Position numbers and translations under genes: made by a program. 57,426 bases of DNA from a bacterium (lineage in GTDB: Bacteria; Babelota; Babeliae; Babelales; UASB340). Below are positions 1 to 8,583 of this stretch, piece by piece. The notes under the pieces were generated by a model. It did no database searches and had not been told where the DNA came from. It was given only the letters and a program-made list of their open reading frames with translations. Each line of letters begins with the position of its first letter. The stretch's first letter is position 1. Where the stretch lies: the NCBI GenBank assembly GCA_030629005.1, contig DAOVPV010000001.1:1-57426 (forward strand), written 5' to 3'.

Positions 1-1
1 A

Positions 2-472
2 AATGATGGTGCAACACATAGAATATTTGCAAATACATTTGCAGATGATTCTAATGGTTACAACTATTTCCAAAAAGGAGCTTTACGTCAATTTGGTGCA
101 AGTTTCAATATGGATACACAAGCAACCGGTGAAAATACAATGGCAATAGATGGCGGCACAGGCATCATAAGTTATTCCAACAGAAACATGAAAACAGGCA
201 CTACAGCATTAACATATCTTGATGGTTCAACGGCATTCTGGACAGACGGCGGCAGAAGATTTGTAACACAATTTAATGGTGCAACAAAGGTCGCTGAAGG
301 TGCAGATTATAACATGTTGGCATCTTTACCATTTGATTCAGACGAGTGGGCATTAACAGCTCCATTTGAATCAACAGAAACCAAAGGTAAAGGTCTCTAC
401 TGGATAGAAAACATCTATGGTCAAGGTATAATTCTTGTAGGTACAACAGAAGGTGTAATTGCATTAAATTAA
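2..472 (+). CDS. C-terminal part of an unidentified protein (5' end outside window)
   Basis: The reading frame is open from the left edge to a TAA stop, giving 156 visible residues; the start lies upstream of the window. I do not recognise the family. The visible part is rich in Gly, Thr, Asn and aromatic residues, with short alternating patterns such as GTGIISYSN, TALTYLDGS and GIILVGTTEGVIALN. These suggest beta-strand repeats, as in surface or secreted beta-rich proteins. There is no catalytic motif. A strong hairpin terminator follows, so this is the last gene of its transcript. Function unknown; a surface protein is only a guess from composition. Confidence 0.7.
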   Translation, partial: NDGATHRIFANTFADDSNGYNYFQKGALRQFGASFNMDTQATGENTMAIDGGTGIISYSNRNMKTGTTALTYLDGSTAFWTDGGRRFVTQFNGATKVAEGADYNMLASLPFDSDEWALTAPFESTETKGKGLYWIENIYGQGIILVGTTEGVIALN

Positions 473-520
473 TGCCTACAAATTTTTAAGGAGATTTGAT
501 TTTTCTTAAAAGTAAAAAAA

Positions 521-553
521 GGGCTGATAATTAATTTTATCAGCCCTTTTTTT
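521..553 (+). terminator. Rho-independent terminator
   Basis: A 10-bp perfect stem (GGGCTGATAA / TTATCAGCCC) with a 6-base loop is followed by seven T. The preceding A-run makes it potentially bidirectional. It lies about 50 bases after the stop codon of the partial gene. Confidence 0.9.
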
Positions 554-706
554 AAACCGTATTATATTTTACAATCCGAAAATTTTCTTGACTTTCAAAC
601 GCCAACATATCTATATTCAAAATAAAGGTATTGTCAGAAAGAACCACGTTTATTAATAATTTTACTTCGAATGTTTCAGAGTAAAATTATCAAAGGGAGA
701 GAGATA

Positions 707-1732
707 ATGAAAAAAAGATCTATAATTTTAATTTTATTCCTAACAATGTTTGGCTCCAATCTTCTTGGAGGAACTTGGTCATATAAAAGATTTACTAGGC
801 AATATAACCGAGCAAAAACTACTGACAGAAGAGATTTTGTTAATGAAAATTGGAAGAATCTTTCTGATGAGGCTAAAAAAGAAGTTCAAAAAAATCTTGG
901 CATTTATCAATTTTTAGAAAGAGGTAAAAAGGATGCTTTTGAAGAAGAGCTAAGAGGAGTAGAAGGACCGGCGCCAGAAGTTGAACCAGCTCGTGAAGAA
1001 GTTGGACCAGCAGCAGAAGAAGTAATCCCCGCAGAAATAGCAACACCTTATCTTGATGTATGGAAGAATGCGCCATTACGGGGATGGTTGGGATTTAGAA
1101 CTCAAGAACAGTCCCGTATCGAACTCATCAAAGGCTGGATTGACAGCGATAACCACGAAGATTATATTGCAGCCGCGCTTGAACTAGATGGCGCCGAAAA
1201 TTTCCGAGAAATAATAACAAATCTCGAAAAAGCCGGAACCGCCGTTGGATGGTTTAAACGTGAAGTTGGTAAAGAAAATTTCGTTCGAACAAATAAGGAT
1301 AAAAATCTTTTATCACCACTTCAACAAAACGAGTTTGATGCCATTGCAAATGAAATTGCAGAAGCAGCTCGTCGTGAAGCAGAAGAAGCAGAAGAAGCAC
1401 CAGAAGTAATAGAAGTAATAGTAGCACCAGAACCAGAACCAGAAGTAGAAGTAGACGTTGAAGAAGTTGTTGTAGCACCACAAACCTTTGCTCAAAAACT
1501 TGAAACTGCTGATAATGATGTTGTACTTGCCACGATTGCTGTTGAAGAATGGAATGCTGTTGATGATCCAGAACAATTTATAAAAGCCCGCGTAGCAGAT
1601 AAAACAGTAATCATTGAAAATAGTATGCCTAAAGCATATGATGATTTCTTAGAAAATAACGCCGATAAAGAGTACATAAAACAATATGAAATTCTTATGG
1701 GCAGAGGCGAAGAAGAATTAGGATTTGAATAA
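707..1732 (+). CDS. Exported hypothetical protein with acidic Ala/Glu/Pro/Val-rich linkers
   Basis: The start at 707 is chosen because AGGGAGAGA lies just upstream and a signal peptide follows at once (MKKRSIILILFLTMFGSNLLGG). An upstream in-frame ATG at 671 would put 12 polar residues before it. The mature protein has two low-complexity stretches, around residues 85-115 and 220-260, built of Glu, Ala, Pro and Val (for example VIEVIVAPEPEPEVEVDVEEV). They separate charged, probably helical segments. No known domain was recognised. The next gene also encodes an exported hypothetical protein and begins 15 bases downstream, so the two probably form an operon. A periplasmic, surface or secreted role is inferred from the signal peptide only. 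Confidence 0.75.
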   Translation: MKKRSIILILFLTMFGSNLLGGTWSYKRFTRQYNRAKTTDRRDFVNENWKNLSDEAKKEVQKNLGIYQFLERGKKDAFEEELRGVEGPAPEVEPAREEVGPAAEEVIPAEIATPYLDVWKNAPLRGWLGFRTQEQSRIELIKGWIDSDNHEDYIAAALELDGAENFREIITNLEKAGTAVGWFKREVGKENFVRTNKDKNLLSPLQQNEFDAIANEIAEAARREAEEAEEAPEVIEVIVAPEPEPEVEVDVEEVVVAPQTFAQKLETADNDVVLATIAVEEWNAVDDPEQFIKARVADKTVIIENSMPKAYDDFLENNADKEYIKQYEILMGRGEEELGFE

Positions 1733-1747
1733 TAAAGGTTTTATATC

Positions 1748-2971
1748 ATGATAAAAAAAATATATTTTTTAACACTACTTCTTTTACAAACAAATATATC
1801 AGCTATGAATATACAACCATATGTAGAAGAAATAGATAGCGCTAATACAGCAAAAGAAAAACGAGAATTAAAAACAAGCTTAAAGACAAAAAAACAAACA
1901 GATGAAGTATATAAAACTGGCACAAGAATTGGTGGACCATTGTATCTTGCTAATTGGTGGGTATTTGCAACTCCAAACACAAGGAAAAGTAAATTAGATG
2001 AAATCTACCCCTTCGCTCTAACTCCAAATCAACAAACAAGCATAGATTTAAGTCAATTACAAAAAGCAACAAATATACAAACATATGTAGAAGAAATAGA
2101 TAGCGCTAATACAGCAAAAGAAAAACGAGAATTAAAAACAAACTTAAAGACAAAAAAACAAACAGATGAAGTATATAAAACTGGCACAAGAATTGGTGGA
2201 CCATTGTATCTTGCTAATTGGTGGGTATTTGCAACTCCAAACACAAGGAAAAGTAAATTAGATGAAATCTACCCCTTCGCTTTAACACCAAATCAACAAA
2301 CCGAATTCTTTGCTCTATATGAAGGCGGAAGAAATGCCTTTGTAGCAAAATACGGTGAGCCGGTAGAAAAAGCTCCTGTTGAAGAAGCACCCGGCACACA
2401 AACATACTTCGATCAACAACAAACTAAAATTGCCAACGTTACATTAAATAATGATAAACAATACCAAGGTTTATCTGTAGAACTCGAAGGTAAGTACTGG
2501 AATAACATGAAAGAATTATTTGTACTCTTTCGCCAAAATAAAGAACAAGCAATTTCTGGAAACAAAGATGCTATTGTTAATGTTTATGATGGTTATGTTA
2601 GAGGCTTAGGCATTGGAGCCCTTAATAATGAACAACAAAGAAAACAAGTTATTGGTGATATTGTAAATATGTTAACAACTCCAACAAAAGGTGGTCCCCT
2701 TGGCATAGCTCAAGATAGCTTCTTGGATTGGATGAATGTAATTCTTTGCGTTAGTGGACGAACACCAGACGAACAAGGAACTACCATTCCTGAAAGCAAT
2801 AGAAAAACTCGTATTGAAGATACGCTTTTATATGGCACCGTTGCAATGGCTATGGTTAGTGCGATTAAAGAAAATAAAGTTGGTTACACAAATGCGAATG
2901 TTAAGATAGATCTTAATAAAATAAATACTGCAGAGAAAGATTACATAAAAAGATTGCCTGTATATCAATAA
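1748..2971 (+). CDS. Exported hypothetical protein with two almost identical 77-residue repeats
   Basis: 407 residues. A signal peptide (MIKKIYFLTLLLLQTNISA) is followed by two tandem copies of a 77-residue unit starting NIQPYVEEIDSANTAKEKRE / NIQTYVEEIDSANTAKEKRE and ending in ALTPNQQT. An 11-residue spacer lies between them. A Pro/Glu linker and an alpha-helical C-terminal region of about 220 residues complete the protein. The unit contains a conserved patch, GGPLYLANWWVFATPN, that may be a small fold. No family was recognised. It lies 15 bases after the preceding exported hypothetical protein and is followed by a terminator. The near-identity of the copies at DNA level points to a recent duplication. 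Confidence 0.8.
   Translation: MIKKIYFLTLLLLQTNISAMNIQPYVEEIDSANTAKEKRELKTSLKTKKQTDEVYKTGTRIGGPLYLANWWVFATPNTRKSKLDEIYPFALTPNQQTSIDLSQLQKATNIQTYVEEIDSANTAKEKRELKTNLKTKKQTDEVYKTGTRIGGPLYLANWWVFATPNTRKSKLDEIYPFALTPNQQTEFFALYEGGRNAFVAKYGEPVEKAPVEEAPGTQTYFDQQQTKIANVTLNNDKQYQGLSVELEGKYWNNMKELFVLFRQNKEQAISGNKDAIVNVYDGYVRGLGIGALNNEQQRKQVIGDIVNMLTTPTKGGPLGIAQDSFLDWMNVILCVSGRTPDEQGTTIPESNRKTRIEDTLLYGTVAMAMVSAIKENKVGYTNANVKIDLNKINTAEKDYIKRLPVYQ
1808..2301 (+). repeat. In-frame tandem duplication, 264-base period
   Basis: Copies at 1808-2037 and 2072-2301 (230 bases each) differ at only four positions by eye. The 34-base spacer between them is unrelated. The duplication keeps the reading frame (264 = 88 codons). 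Confidence 0.95.
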
Positions 2972-2984
2972 AAGGGAATTAATT

Positions 2985-3022
2985 AAAAAGGCCAGGGCTT
3001 TGAATGCTCCGGCCTTTTTTTT
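2985..3022 (+). terminator. Rho-independent terminator
   Basis: AAAAAGGCC and GGCC plus eight T flank a short imperfect inner stem (AGGGC / GCTCC). The position, just after the stop codon at 2971, fits the end of the two-gene operon. Confidence 0.8.
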
Positions 3023-3138
3023 AAATGATTATGGAGGGAAAAAGGGGAGAGTTATAATTTTATAAGTTATGTTTAAAAAATATAGTTAGTCATCGTTTCA
3101 GGATTAACCAAACTTTATCTTTTACATCAAATTCGTTT

Positions 3139-3170
3139 TGTAGGGGATTTTGATTTGAAAATCCCCTACA
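3139..3170. repeat. Perfect 13-bp intergenic hairpin
   Basis: The arms TGTAGGGGATTTT and AAAATCCCCTACA enclose a 6-base loop. There is no T-tract directly after it on either strand, so it is not an obvious terminator. It opens the GC-rich intergenic cluster that continues to 3534. Confidence 0.8.
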
Positions 3171-3534
3171 ACCCCTGCAAACCAGGATGCTCCTGGACGG
3201 CTTAAAGACGCTTCAGTTCACACCATCCACCTGCGGTGGAATGGTTGTAGCTGTGAAGCTAATGGGGAGTTAAAAATTAGTAGTCTACAACGAAATAAAG
3301 CAGCATCCAGAAATTAGTAGTCTCCTTGTGAGGTTTGCGATGTCTGATCCAGCCTACGCCCAGGTGGCTACGGCGGACATGGCGAGAAAAAGCGCAGCTT
3401 TATGCGAAGACTGGAGGATCGTAAAAAACGAAAAGTTAATTAAAAAAAATCACGTCGTAGCTTTATGCGAAGACGGATAAAAAAAATAGAAAAGCAAAGA
3501 TGAACAAAAGGGGCTCTTGGATAAGAGCCCTTTG
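3171..3534. repeat. GC-rich intergenic cluster of hairpins and short direct repeats, no gene
   Basis: No credible coding frame was found. Visible elements are a bulged hairpin CCATCCACC-TGC-GGTGGAATGG near 3225; two copies of AAATTAGTAGTCT near 3277 and 3312; two copies of CTTTATGCGAAGAC near 3398 and 3462; and a hairpin at 3505-3534 (arms around GGGCTCTT / AAGAGCCC). Base composition is clearly more GC-rich than the neighbouring genes. Confidence 0.65.
3349..3414. repeat. CCAG...CTGG bounded GC-rich element, not tRNA-linked
   Basis: It begins CCAGCCTACGCCC and ends GCGAAGACTGG. These ends match those of the elements abutting tRNA genes at 15468-15527 and 28046-28076. The outer four bases of each end pair; the interior can fold imperfectly. 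Confidence 0.55.
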
Positions 3535-3558
3535 TAATTGCAGCTATTGTGCTATAAT
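3532..3558 (+). promoter_or_regulatory. Probable extended -10 promoter for the DUF1703 gene
   Basis: TGCTATAAT forms a consensus extended -10 (TATAAT at 3553-3558). TTGTAA at 3532 is a possible -35 with a short 15-base spacing. The start codon of the next gene is 47 bases downstream. Confidence 0.5.
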
Positions 3559-3588
3559 TCTTACAAAAGGATAAATAAAGCCTAGCTA

Positions 3589-3609
3589 TCGGAAGAAACA
3601 TTTAATGTT
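3589..3609 (+). repeat. Copy 1 of recurrent motif CGGAAGAAACATTTAATGTT
   Basis: The motif has a small inverted repeat (AACAT-TTA-ATGTT). Here it holds both the likely ribosome-binding GGAAG and the ATG start codon at 3605. Further copies are at 29385, 39978 (diverged) and 42077. Confidence 0.75.
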
Positions 3610-5332
3610 TTGGAGAAAAAAAACGAAAGAATTACAGCGCAAGAGATTGCCTGTCGGGATAAGTGATTTTAAAGAAATTATAGAAAGAAACTTTTACTTT
3701 GTAGATAAAAGTTTATTAATAAAAGAAATTTTAGATAACGGCCCCAAGGTACTGTTATTACCTCGTCCTCGCAGATTTGGAAAAACCTTAAACCTCTCAA
3801 TGATAAAATACTTTTTCGAAAAACATCCAGAAGCTGAAGATCACAAACATTTATTTAAAGATCTGCAAATCTCGAATCATCCAGAAATTATGAATTTACA
3901 AGGAAAATCTCCTATCATTTTTCTAACATTCAAAGATATTAAAACACCAGACTGGAGGCAATGCTTCTATGGCCTTAGATTTCAAATTTCTCAAGCATAC
4001 GAAAGACATAGTTACTTATTAAACTCAAATACTCTAAGTGAACATGAAAAAGACGATTTTTTATCTATAATTAACAAAAAAGAAAATCTTGAACTTTTCT
4101 CAAATTCTTTGGCAAATTTATCCAGACTTATATTTAAATATCATAAACAAAAAGTACTATTACTAATAGATGAATACGACACTCCAATTCATGCTGGTTA
4201 TATTTATGATTATTACGATCAAATTGTTGCATTTATGCGCACATTCTTAAGCGGTGGCTTAAAAGACAACACCGACTTGCACTTCTCTGTAATCACAGGA
4301 ATAATGCGAGTCGCCAAAGAATCTATCTTTAGCGGGCTTAATAATTTGGCTGTACGTACAATAATTGATAAACAATATTCAGATAAGTTTGGCTTTACTA
4401 AACAAGAAACTGAAGAATTGGTAAATTTTTATACAAAATCAAAAGATAACACAAATAATATTTCTATGGATGAAGTTCAAAAATGGTACAATGGATATAA
4501 TTTTTATGAAACCGAAATTTACAATCCATGGTCTATTTTAAACTTTTTATCAAATGAATCTTATGCTCCATACTGGGTAAATACAAGCAGCAATGATTTA
4601 ATTAAACAGCTAGTACGCTCTGGAAATAAATACTTTAGAAGCGATCTTCATAAACTTATAGAAGATATCGAAATAGAAAAAGCCATAAACGATAACATTG
4701 TATTTCCTGAAATAAAAAAGAACTACGATACTCTATGGTCATTTTTATTATTTTCTGGCTACTTAACCTATTCTGAAAAAAAACTGGTTAGCCGATACAC
4801 TTTTTGTAAATTAAAAATACCCAATGAAGAAGTAAAATATGTATTTGAAGAAATTATACTAAAATGGATAGAAGAAGGCATTGATATTGGCTATTACCAA
4901 GAAATGCTACAAAGTTTAACCAAAGGTGATATTCAAGAATTTGAATCTATCTTTATAAACTCAATCATAAATAATATTAGCTTTTTTGATCCCAAAGGCG
5001 ATCAACCCGAACTCTTTTATCATGCACTCGTTTTAGGCATGTTAATTTCTTTAAACAACACACATCAGATAAAATCTAACAGAGAATCCGGTTATGGCCG
5101 TTACGACATCATGATAATCCCAAGGGACAAAACGGATCAACCTGGAATTATTATTGAATTTAAAAAGTTTGACAAAACTCGAGAAAAAACAATCGAAGAC
5201 ACTTTGGCACGAGCTTTAAAACAGATCGAAGAAAAAAAATATGAAACTGAACTTTTGGATATGGGAATAAAAAGAATTGTAAAACTTGCAATCGTATTTA
5301 AAGGCAAAGACGCATTGATAAAAGAAATCTAA
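3605..5332 (+). CDS. DUF1703-type AAA-ATPase-like protein with C-terminal PD-(D/E)XK nuclease domain
   Basis: 575 residues. The N-terminal part has the family opening LPVGISDFKEIIERNFYFVDKS, a P-loop in RPRRFGKT (residues 55-61) and a Walker B segment LLLIDEYDTPI (about 185-195). The C-terminal part has the nuclease-like pattern GYGRYDIMIIP followed by GIIIEFKKFD. This domain pair is common in Bacteroidetes, Fusobacteria and host-associated bacteria, often in many copies; its biochemical role is not settled. The start at 3605 uses GGAAG nine bases upstream. The gene stands alone between the hairpin cluster and the exported-protein locus, and I infer it belongs to the accessory genome. There is no signal peptide, so it should be cytoplasmic. 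Confidence 0.85.
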   Translation: MFWRKKTKELQRKRLPVGISDFKEIIERNFYFVDKSLLIKEILDNGPKVLLLPRPRRFGKTLNLSMIKYFFEKHPEAEDHKHLFKDLQISNHPEIMNLQGKSPIIFLTFKDIKTPDWRQCFYGLRFQISQAYERHSYLLNSNTLSEHEKDDFLSIINKKENLELFSNSLANLSRLIFKYHKQKVLLLIDEYDTPIHAGYIYDYYDQIVAFMRTFLSGGLKDNTDLHFSVITGIMRVAKESIFSGLNNLAVRTIIDKQYSDKFGFTKQETEELVNFYTKSKDNTNNISMDEVQKWYNGYNFYETEIYNPWSILNFLSNESYAPYWVNTSSNDLIKQLVRSGNKYFRSDLHKLIEDIEIEKAINDNIVFPEIKKNYDTLWSFLLFSGYLTYSEKKLVSRYTFCKLKIPNEEVKYVFEEIILKWIEEGIDIGYYQEMLQSLTKGDIQEFESIFINSIINNISFFDPKGDQPELFYHALVLGMLISLNNTHQIKSNRESGYGRYDIMIIPRDKTDQPGIIIEFKKFDKTREKTIEDTLARALKQIEEKKYETELLDMGIKRIVKLAIVFKGKDALIKEI

Positions 5333-5431
5333 AAGTGATTTTTTAAAAATTCAAAAATCGTATTCTTATATGCTAAAATTACAAAAATCGTAGTAAAAAT
5401 TAATTTTTCGTATAAAAAAAGGAAAAAGGGA

Positions 5432-5887
5432 ATGAAAGCTTGTGTATTAAAAAAGATATTTTTTTGGGTTTCCATAATCACTACAATTATATTTTTAAAT
5501 GCACGAGCAAATGTAGTATCAAGCTATTACAACGAGCTTGTAAATATTAAAAATCAACGCTTTGAGCACAGCCAAATTATTTATGATGGTCTAAGTGATA
5601 AGAGTAAAAGCTTTAATTTCTACAAAACAAAATTAAAACGCAACTCTTGTTTAAGAATAAAAAATTCAAACATGCGGTTTCTATCTTTTTCTAATACCTC
5701 TTTGAAAAAAGACTCTATTATTGTGCTTGATAACGTTAATTGCAAGTATATTCTTTGGCCAAATGTTGATAACGTTGATCCATGTTGCGTAATCATATTT
5801 AAAAATGTAACTGTTGGTAATGAAACAATTAATAATGTATACAAAGGCTCAGGACTTATAAAAAAATTAACAGCCGAAACAAATTGA
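5432..5887 (+). CDS. Small exported protein carrying the shared PC-x-VIF-x-NV-x-GN domain
   Basis: 151 residues with a good ribosome-binding site (AAAGGG) and a signal peptide (MKACVLKKIFFWVSIITTIIFLNARA). Residues about 74-138 form a beta-rich domain: short alternating strands, IIVLDNV at 96-102, a 14-residue gap, then PCCVIIFKNVTVGNE at 117-131 and NNVYK. The same arrangement occurs in the large protein on the opposite strand (5906-8341) and at the C-terminus of the deubiquitinase (8584-9951). In this protein the domain is almost all that is left after the signal peptide. No known family was recognised. The stop lies 18 bases from the stop of the convergent neighbour. Confidence 0.75.
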   Translation: MKACVLKKIFFWVSIITTIIFLNARANVVSSYYNELVNIKNQRFEHSQIIYDGLSDKSKSFNFYKTKLKRNSCLRIKNSNMRFLSFSNTSLKKDSIIVLDNVNCKYILWPNVDNVDPCCVIIFKNVTVGNETINNVYKGSGLIKKLTAETN

Positions 5888-5905
5888 CATCGCCCTGCTT
5901 TAGTC

Positions 5906-8341
5906 TTAATCACTCCACTCATCTTCATCCTCCGCCCATTTACCAGTCAACTCACTTTCATCATCACTTTCATCATCGCTAAGGTCAGCCAAAGCAGAGA
6001 TCTGATCCGCAATAAGCTCACCTATATCCAAGGTTTCGATAGTTAATTCCCTTAACTCATCTTTCTTTTCCTTAAGCTCTGCAGACGCTTTATCCCTTTT
6101 CCTTTTCCAGGCCTTAAATGCAATAGAACGTTCATCTATTTGACTTCTGAATTTACCACCAATACGAGGCAAACTCGATTTTTCTTGCATTATTTTATCA
6201 TACTCTACCTGTAATTTTGCCACATCTTCTTTTAACTTGGCTAGCGTAGCTTCTTCTTCATGCTCTTTGCGCTGAGCAGCAGTTTCTTCTCGTTCTTCTT
6301 CCATTTTTTTAATCGCTTCTGCTCGCATTTCAGAAGTACTAGCTGCTGCACGCTTTCTAATTTGAGCCATTAAATCATGAGCTTCTGTTTCTTTTTTAGT
6401 TTTCTTTATTTCTTCTTTAACGTGCTTTAAATTTGTTGCATTAAAATTAAGAATTTGACCTAAAAGACTCTCTTGAGTTGCAAAAACCGTCCTTGCAACT
6501 TCTTCTTTTTTTCCAATTCTCTTTTTTTCCTCATTTAAATCTCTAACAACCGCTTCTTGAACTTTACCAAAAAAGGCGTTTTCATAAAATGCAAGATCAT
6601 CTTCAAATAACCCGGCATCCGTTATCATGTTTTGATGAACTTGATCTGCAAAGAAAACAATATCTTTTCCACTATAATCTTGAAAAAAAGAAAATAGTAT
6701 GGATGCATAAAAATTTTTCAAGAAATCTTGTTTAATCTTCTCAAAAACCAAACCTTTAGGTTCCGGATCCTCTTCTCCGGATTCCAGGGCCACTTCTTCG
6801 GATTTATGATATTCATACGCCATAATCAAATCAAAAATAGCTCTTAAAGCACCACCATCATCTACAGAATGCAATCTATAAATAGCTCCAAGCATGTTAA
6901 CAAAGGGCATCCAAGGATTTATGTTGCTAATACAAGAAATTCCCCCCATAGCAGAAGTCTGGTCTCCTGTTTCCCACATAAATGCAAGTTCATACTCCCC
7001 AAACCAATGCATAAACACACCGGTTGCAATAACTTTATTAATAAAAATATCAAGACCCAAACTTAGAGACTTCAAAGATCTAACTTGTTTAAAAAGCTCA
7101 TTTATTTCAGTTAGAACGATGTCTGTAGTTATTTTTTTGTCACCTACTGTAATTGTTAATGCTTTTTTCGGTGCTGGTTGAAAACCTTCAAACGCATTCA
7201 AAAAAACTCCAAATTGTTTTTTATCTACAGCTTCGTTTATAGCAACTTTTCGCGACTTAACCATTTTTTTATCAATATCATTACTACAGTATATCTTGAC
7301 AACTCCTACCATAATTTTTGTAGCAGTAAAAAGATTTAAAGATTTTTTTAAGTCTTGCGTTATATCAGAAGAGGAGCGTTCTGTCCTTTTAAACGGCCCG
7401 CCTGTAGTTTCCTCAAAAAGAAACTCTGGTCCTGTTAAATGTCTATATTCTTCTATATCAGACATATCAACAAATTCCGAGACAGTTCTAATTTTATTTG
7501 GCTCGCTATAGATAAAATTATATATAAAATCCATTAAAGCTTCTAAATCATTTTCACCAAGAACTTCTTTTAAAGCATTATAAAAAAATGTCTGTGCTAA
7601 TCCTAAAGATTCTCTGTCTTTTAACAATGAAAAATAAACATAAAGATTTATAAGCTTATCATAAGCCTTTGTTTTTAATGAGTTCAATTGAGATAAAGCT
7701 TTGTCACCACCGGTAGCAAGCTCAAAATCATTGTATACAATATCACAGCCTGCTATGAAAAGATTTAACTTATCTTCATCATCCAAAGAAATTGCTTCAA
7801 GAAAATTAACTCTATTTAACTCAGCAACAAAAGAATCTATATTTTTATAAATACCATTATTAAGTTTATTCCCTTTAATATAAACACCATTTACAATTAT
7901 TGCAGAACATGGTGACATTTCAGAACCCCAAGCAGAAATATTATTTGTTTTTACATTGTCTAATTTTATAATAAAACCATTATTTAATTCAGAACCATTA
8001 AGCATTAAATTATCAATAGTTGAATTATTTATCTCCAGCTTTTTATATTTACCCTCAAAAATTAAATCTGTTAATGTTAGGGCTTTTTTTAAAACACAGT
8101 TATTAAAATACTGATTTGTATTTACAACAACTCCAATCTCTGTTTCTAGCTCACATTTTTCAAAATCGTCGGATATTACAAAATGCACATTTTTTTCAAT
8201 TGTTTTATCATAAAAATAATTATCTTGATCTGTATTTACCATAGTAGTGAATTTATTAAGATCACGCATAGAATTCAAATTTTGAAAACAAAGTAAAAAG
8301 ATCATCGGCAAAAATAGCTTATATTTTCTAGGCACAAACAT
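5906..8341 (-). CDS. Large exported protein: shared domain, helical body, coiled coil, acidic tail
   Basis: The start at 8341 is chosen for its GGGAGAG ribosome-binding site and the signal peptide that follows (MFVPRKYKLFLPMIFLLCFQNLNS); an upstream ATG at 8416 is less likely. The product has 811 residues. Residues about 98-168 hold the shared domain (FIIKLDNV, a 13-residue gap, PCSAIIVNGVYIKGN). A mostly helical middle region follows. After about residue 620 there is a Lys/Glu-rich coiled coil (for example KKMEEEREETAAQRKEHEEEAT), and the last 25 residues are strongly acidic (DDESDDESE, AEDEDEWSD). No enzyme motif was found. An exported structural or host-directed role is an inference. Confidence 0.75.
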   Translation of the reverse strand: MFVPRKYKLFLPMIFLLCFQNLNSMRDLNKFTTMVNTDQDNYFYDKTIEKNVHFVISDDFEKCELETEIGVVVNTNQYFNNCVLKKALTLTDLIFEGKYKKLEINNSTIDNLMLNGSELNNGFIIKLDNVKTNNISAWGSEMSPCSAIIVNGVYIKGNKLNNGIYKNIDSFVAELNRVNFLEAISLDDEDKLNLFIAGCDIVYNDFELATGGDKALSQLNSLKTKAYDKLINLYVYFSLLKDRESLGLAQTFFYNALKEVLGENDLEALMDFIYNFIYSEPNKIRTVSEFVDMSDIEEYRHLTGPEFLFEETTGGPFKRTERSSSDITQDLKKSLNLFTATKIMVGVVKIYCSNDIDKKMVKSRKVAINEAVDKKQFGVFLNAFEGFQPAPKKALTITVGDKKITTDIVLTEINELFKQVRSLKSLSLGLDIFINKVIATGVFMHWFGEYELAFMWETGDQTSAMGGISCISNINPWMPFVNMLGAIYRLHSVDDGGALRAIFDLIMAYEYHKSEEVALESGEEDPEPKGLVFEKIKQDFLKNFYASILFSFFQDYSGKDIVFFADQVHQNMITDAGLFEDDLAFYENAFFGKVQEAVVRDLNEEKKRIGKKEEVARTVFATQESLLGQILNFNATNLKHVKEEIKKTKKETEAHDLMAQIRKRAAASTSEMRAEAIKKMEEEREETAAQRKEHEEEATLAKLKEDVAKLQVEYDKIMQEKSSLPRIGGKFRSQIDERSIAFKAWKRKRDKASAELKEKKDELRELTIETLDIGELIADQISALADLSDDESDDESELTGKWAEDEDEWSD

Positions 8342-8437
8342 AAAAACTCTCCCTATTTTGAAAGTACAAAAATTATAATTTTTTTTATGTAAACAAATTT
8401 TATAGATTAAACGCAATAATTTAAAAAGTATCTAAAG

Positions 8438-8485
8438 CATATTGTAGCCTTGCCGTATCCCGTCAAAGCTTTGGACTACAATATG
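8438..8485. repeat. Intergenic inverted repeat, 10-bp arms
   Basis: CATATTGTAG (8438-8447) and CTACAATATG (8476-8485) are perfect arms around a 28-base GC-rich interior that includes CAAAGCTTTG. It lies between two divergent exported-protein genes. The A-run that follows on the plus strand is wrong for a terminator. Confidence 0.7.
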
Positions 8486-8583
8486 AAAAAAAATCACAAT
8501 TCTTGAATTCAATAGACAAAATTTACAATAATAATTAATTGTAAAATTAAAAAAACGAGTTTAACTAAATTAAGAGAAAGTAT

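Noticed and set aside
873-1677. Several antisense reading frames opposite the low-complexity exported protein
   Set aside because: They arise from repeated GAA/GCA codons read backwards as Leu/Phe/Cys runs; no start signals and the sense frame has a signal peptide and ribosome-binding site.
3605-5332. Transposase or integrase reading of the ATPase/nuclease gene
   Set aside because: The N-terminal P-loop with the LPVGISDFKEII opening and the C-terminal nuclease pattern fit the DUF1703 family; no terminal inverted repeats or target duplications flank it.
8438-8493. Inverted repeat followed by A-run taken as a terminator
   Set aside because: The run is A on the plus strand and lies before, not after, the hairpin on the minus strand; both flanking genes diverge from this region.
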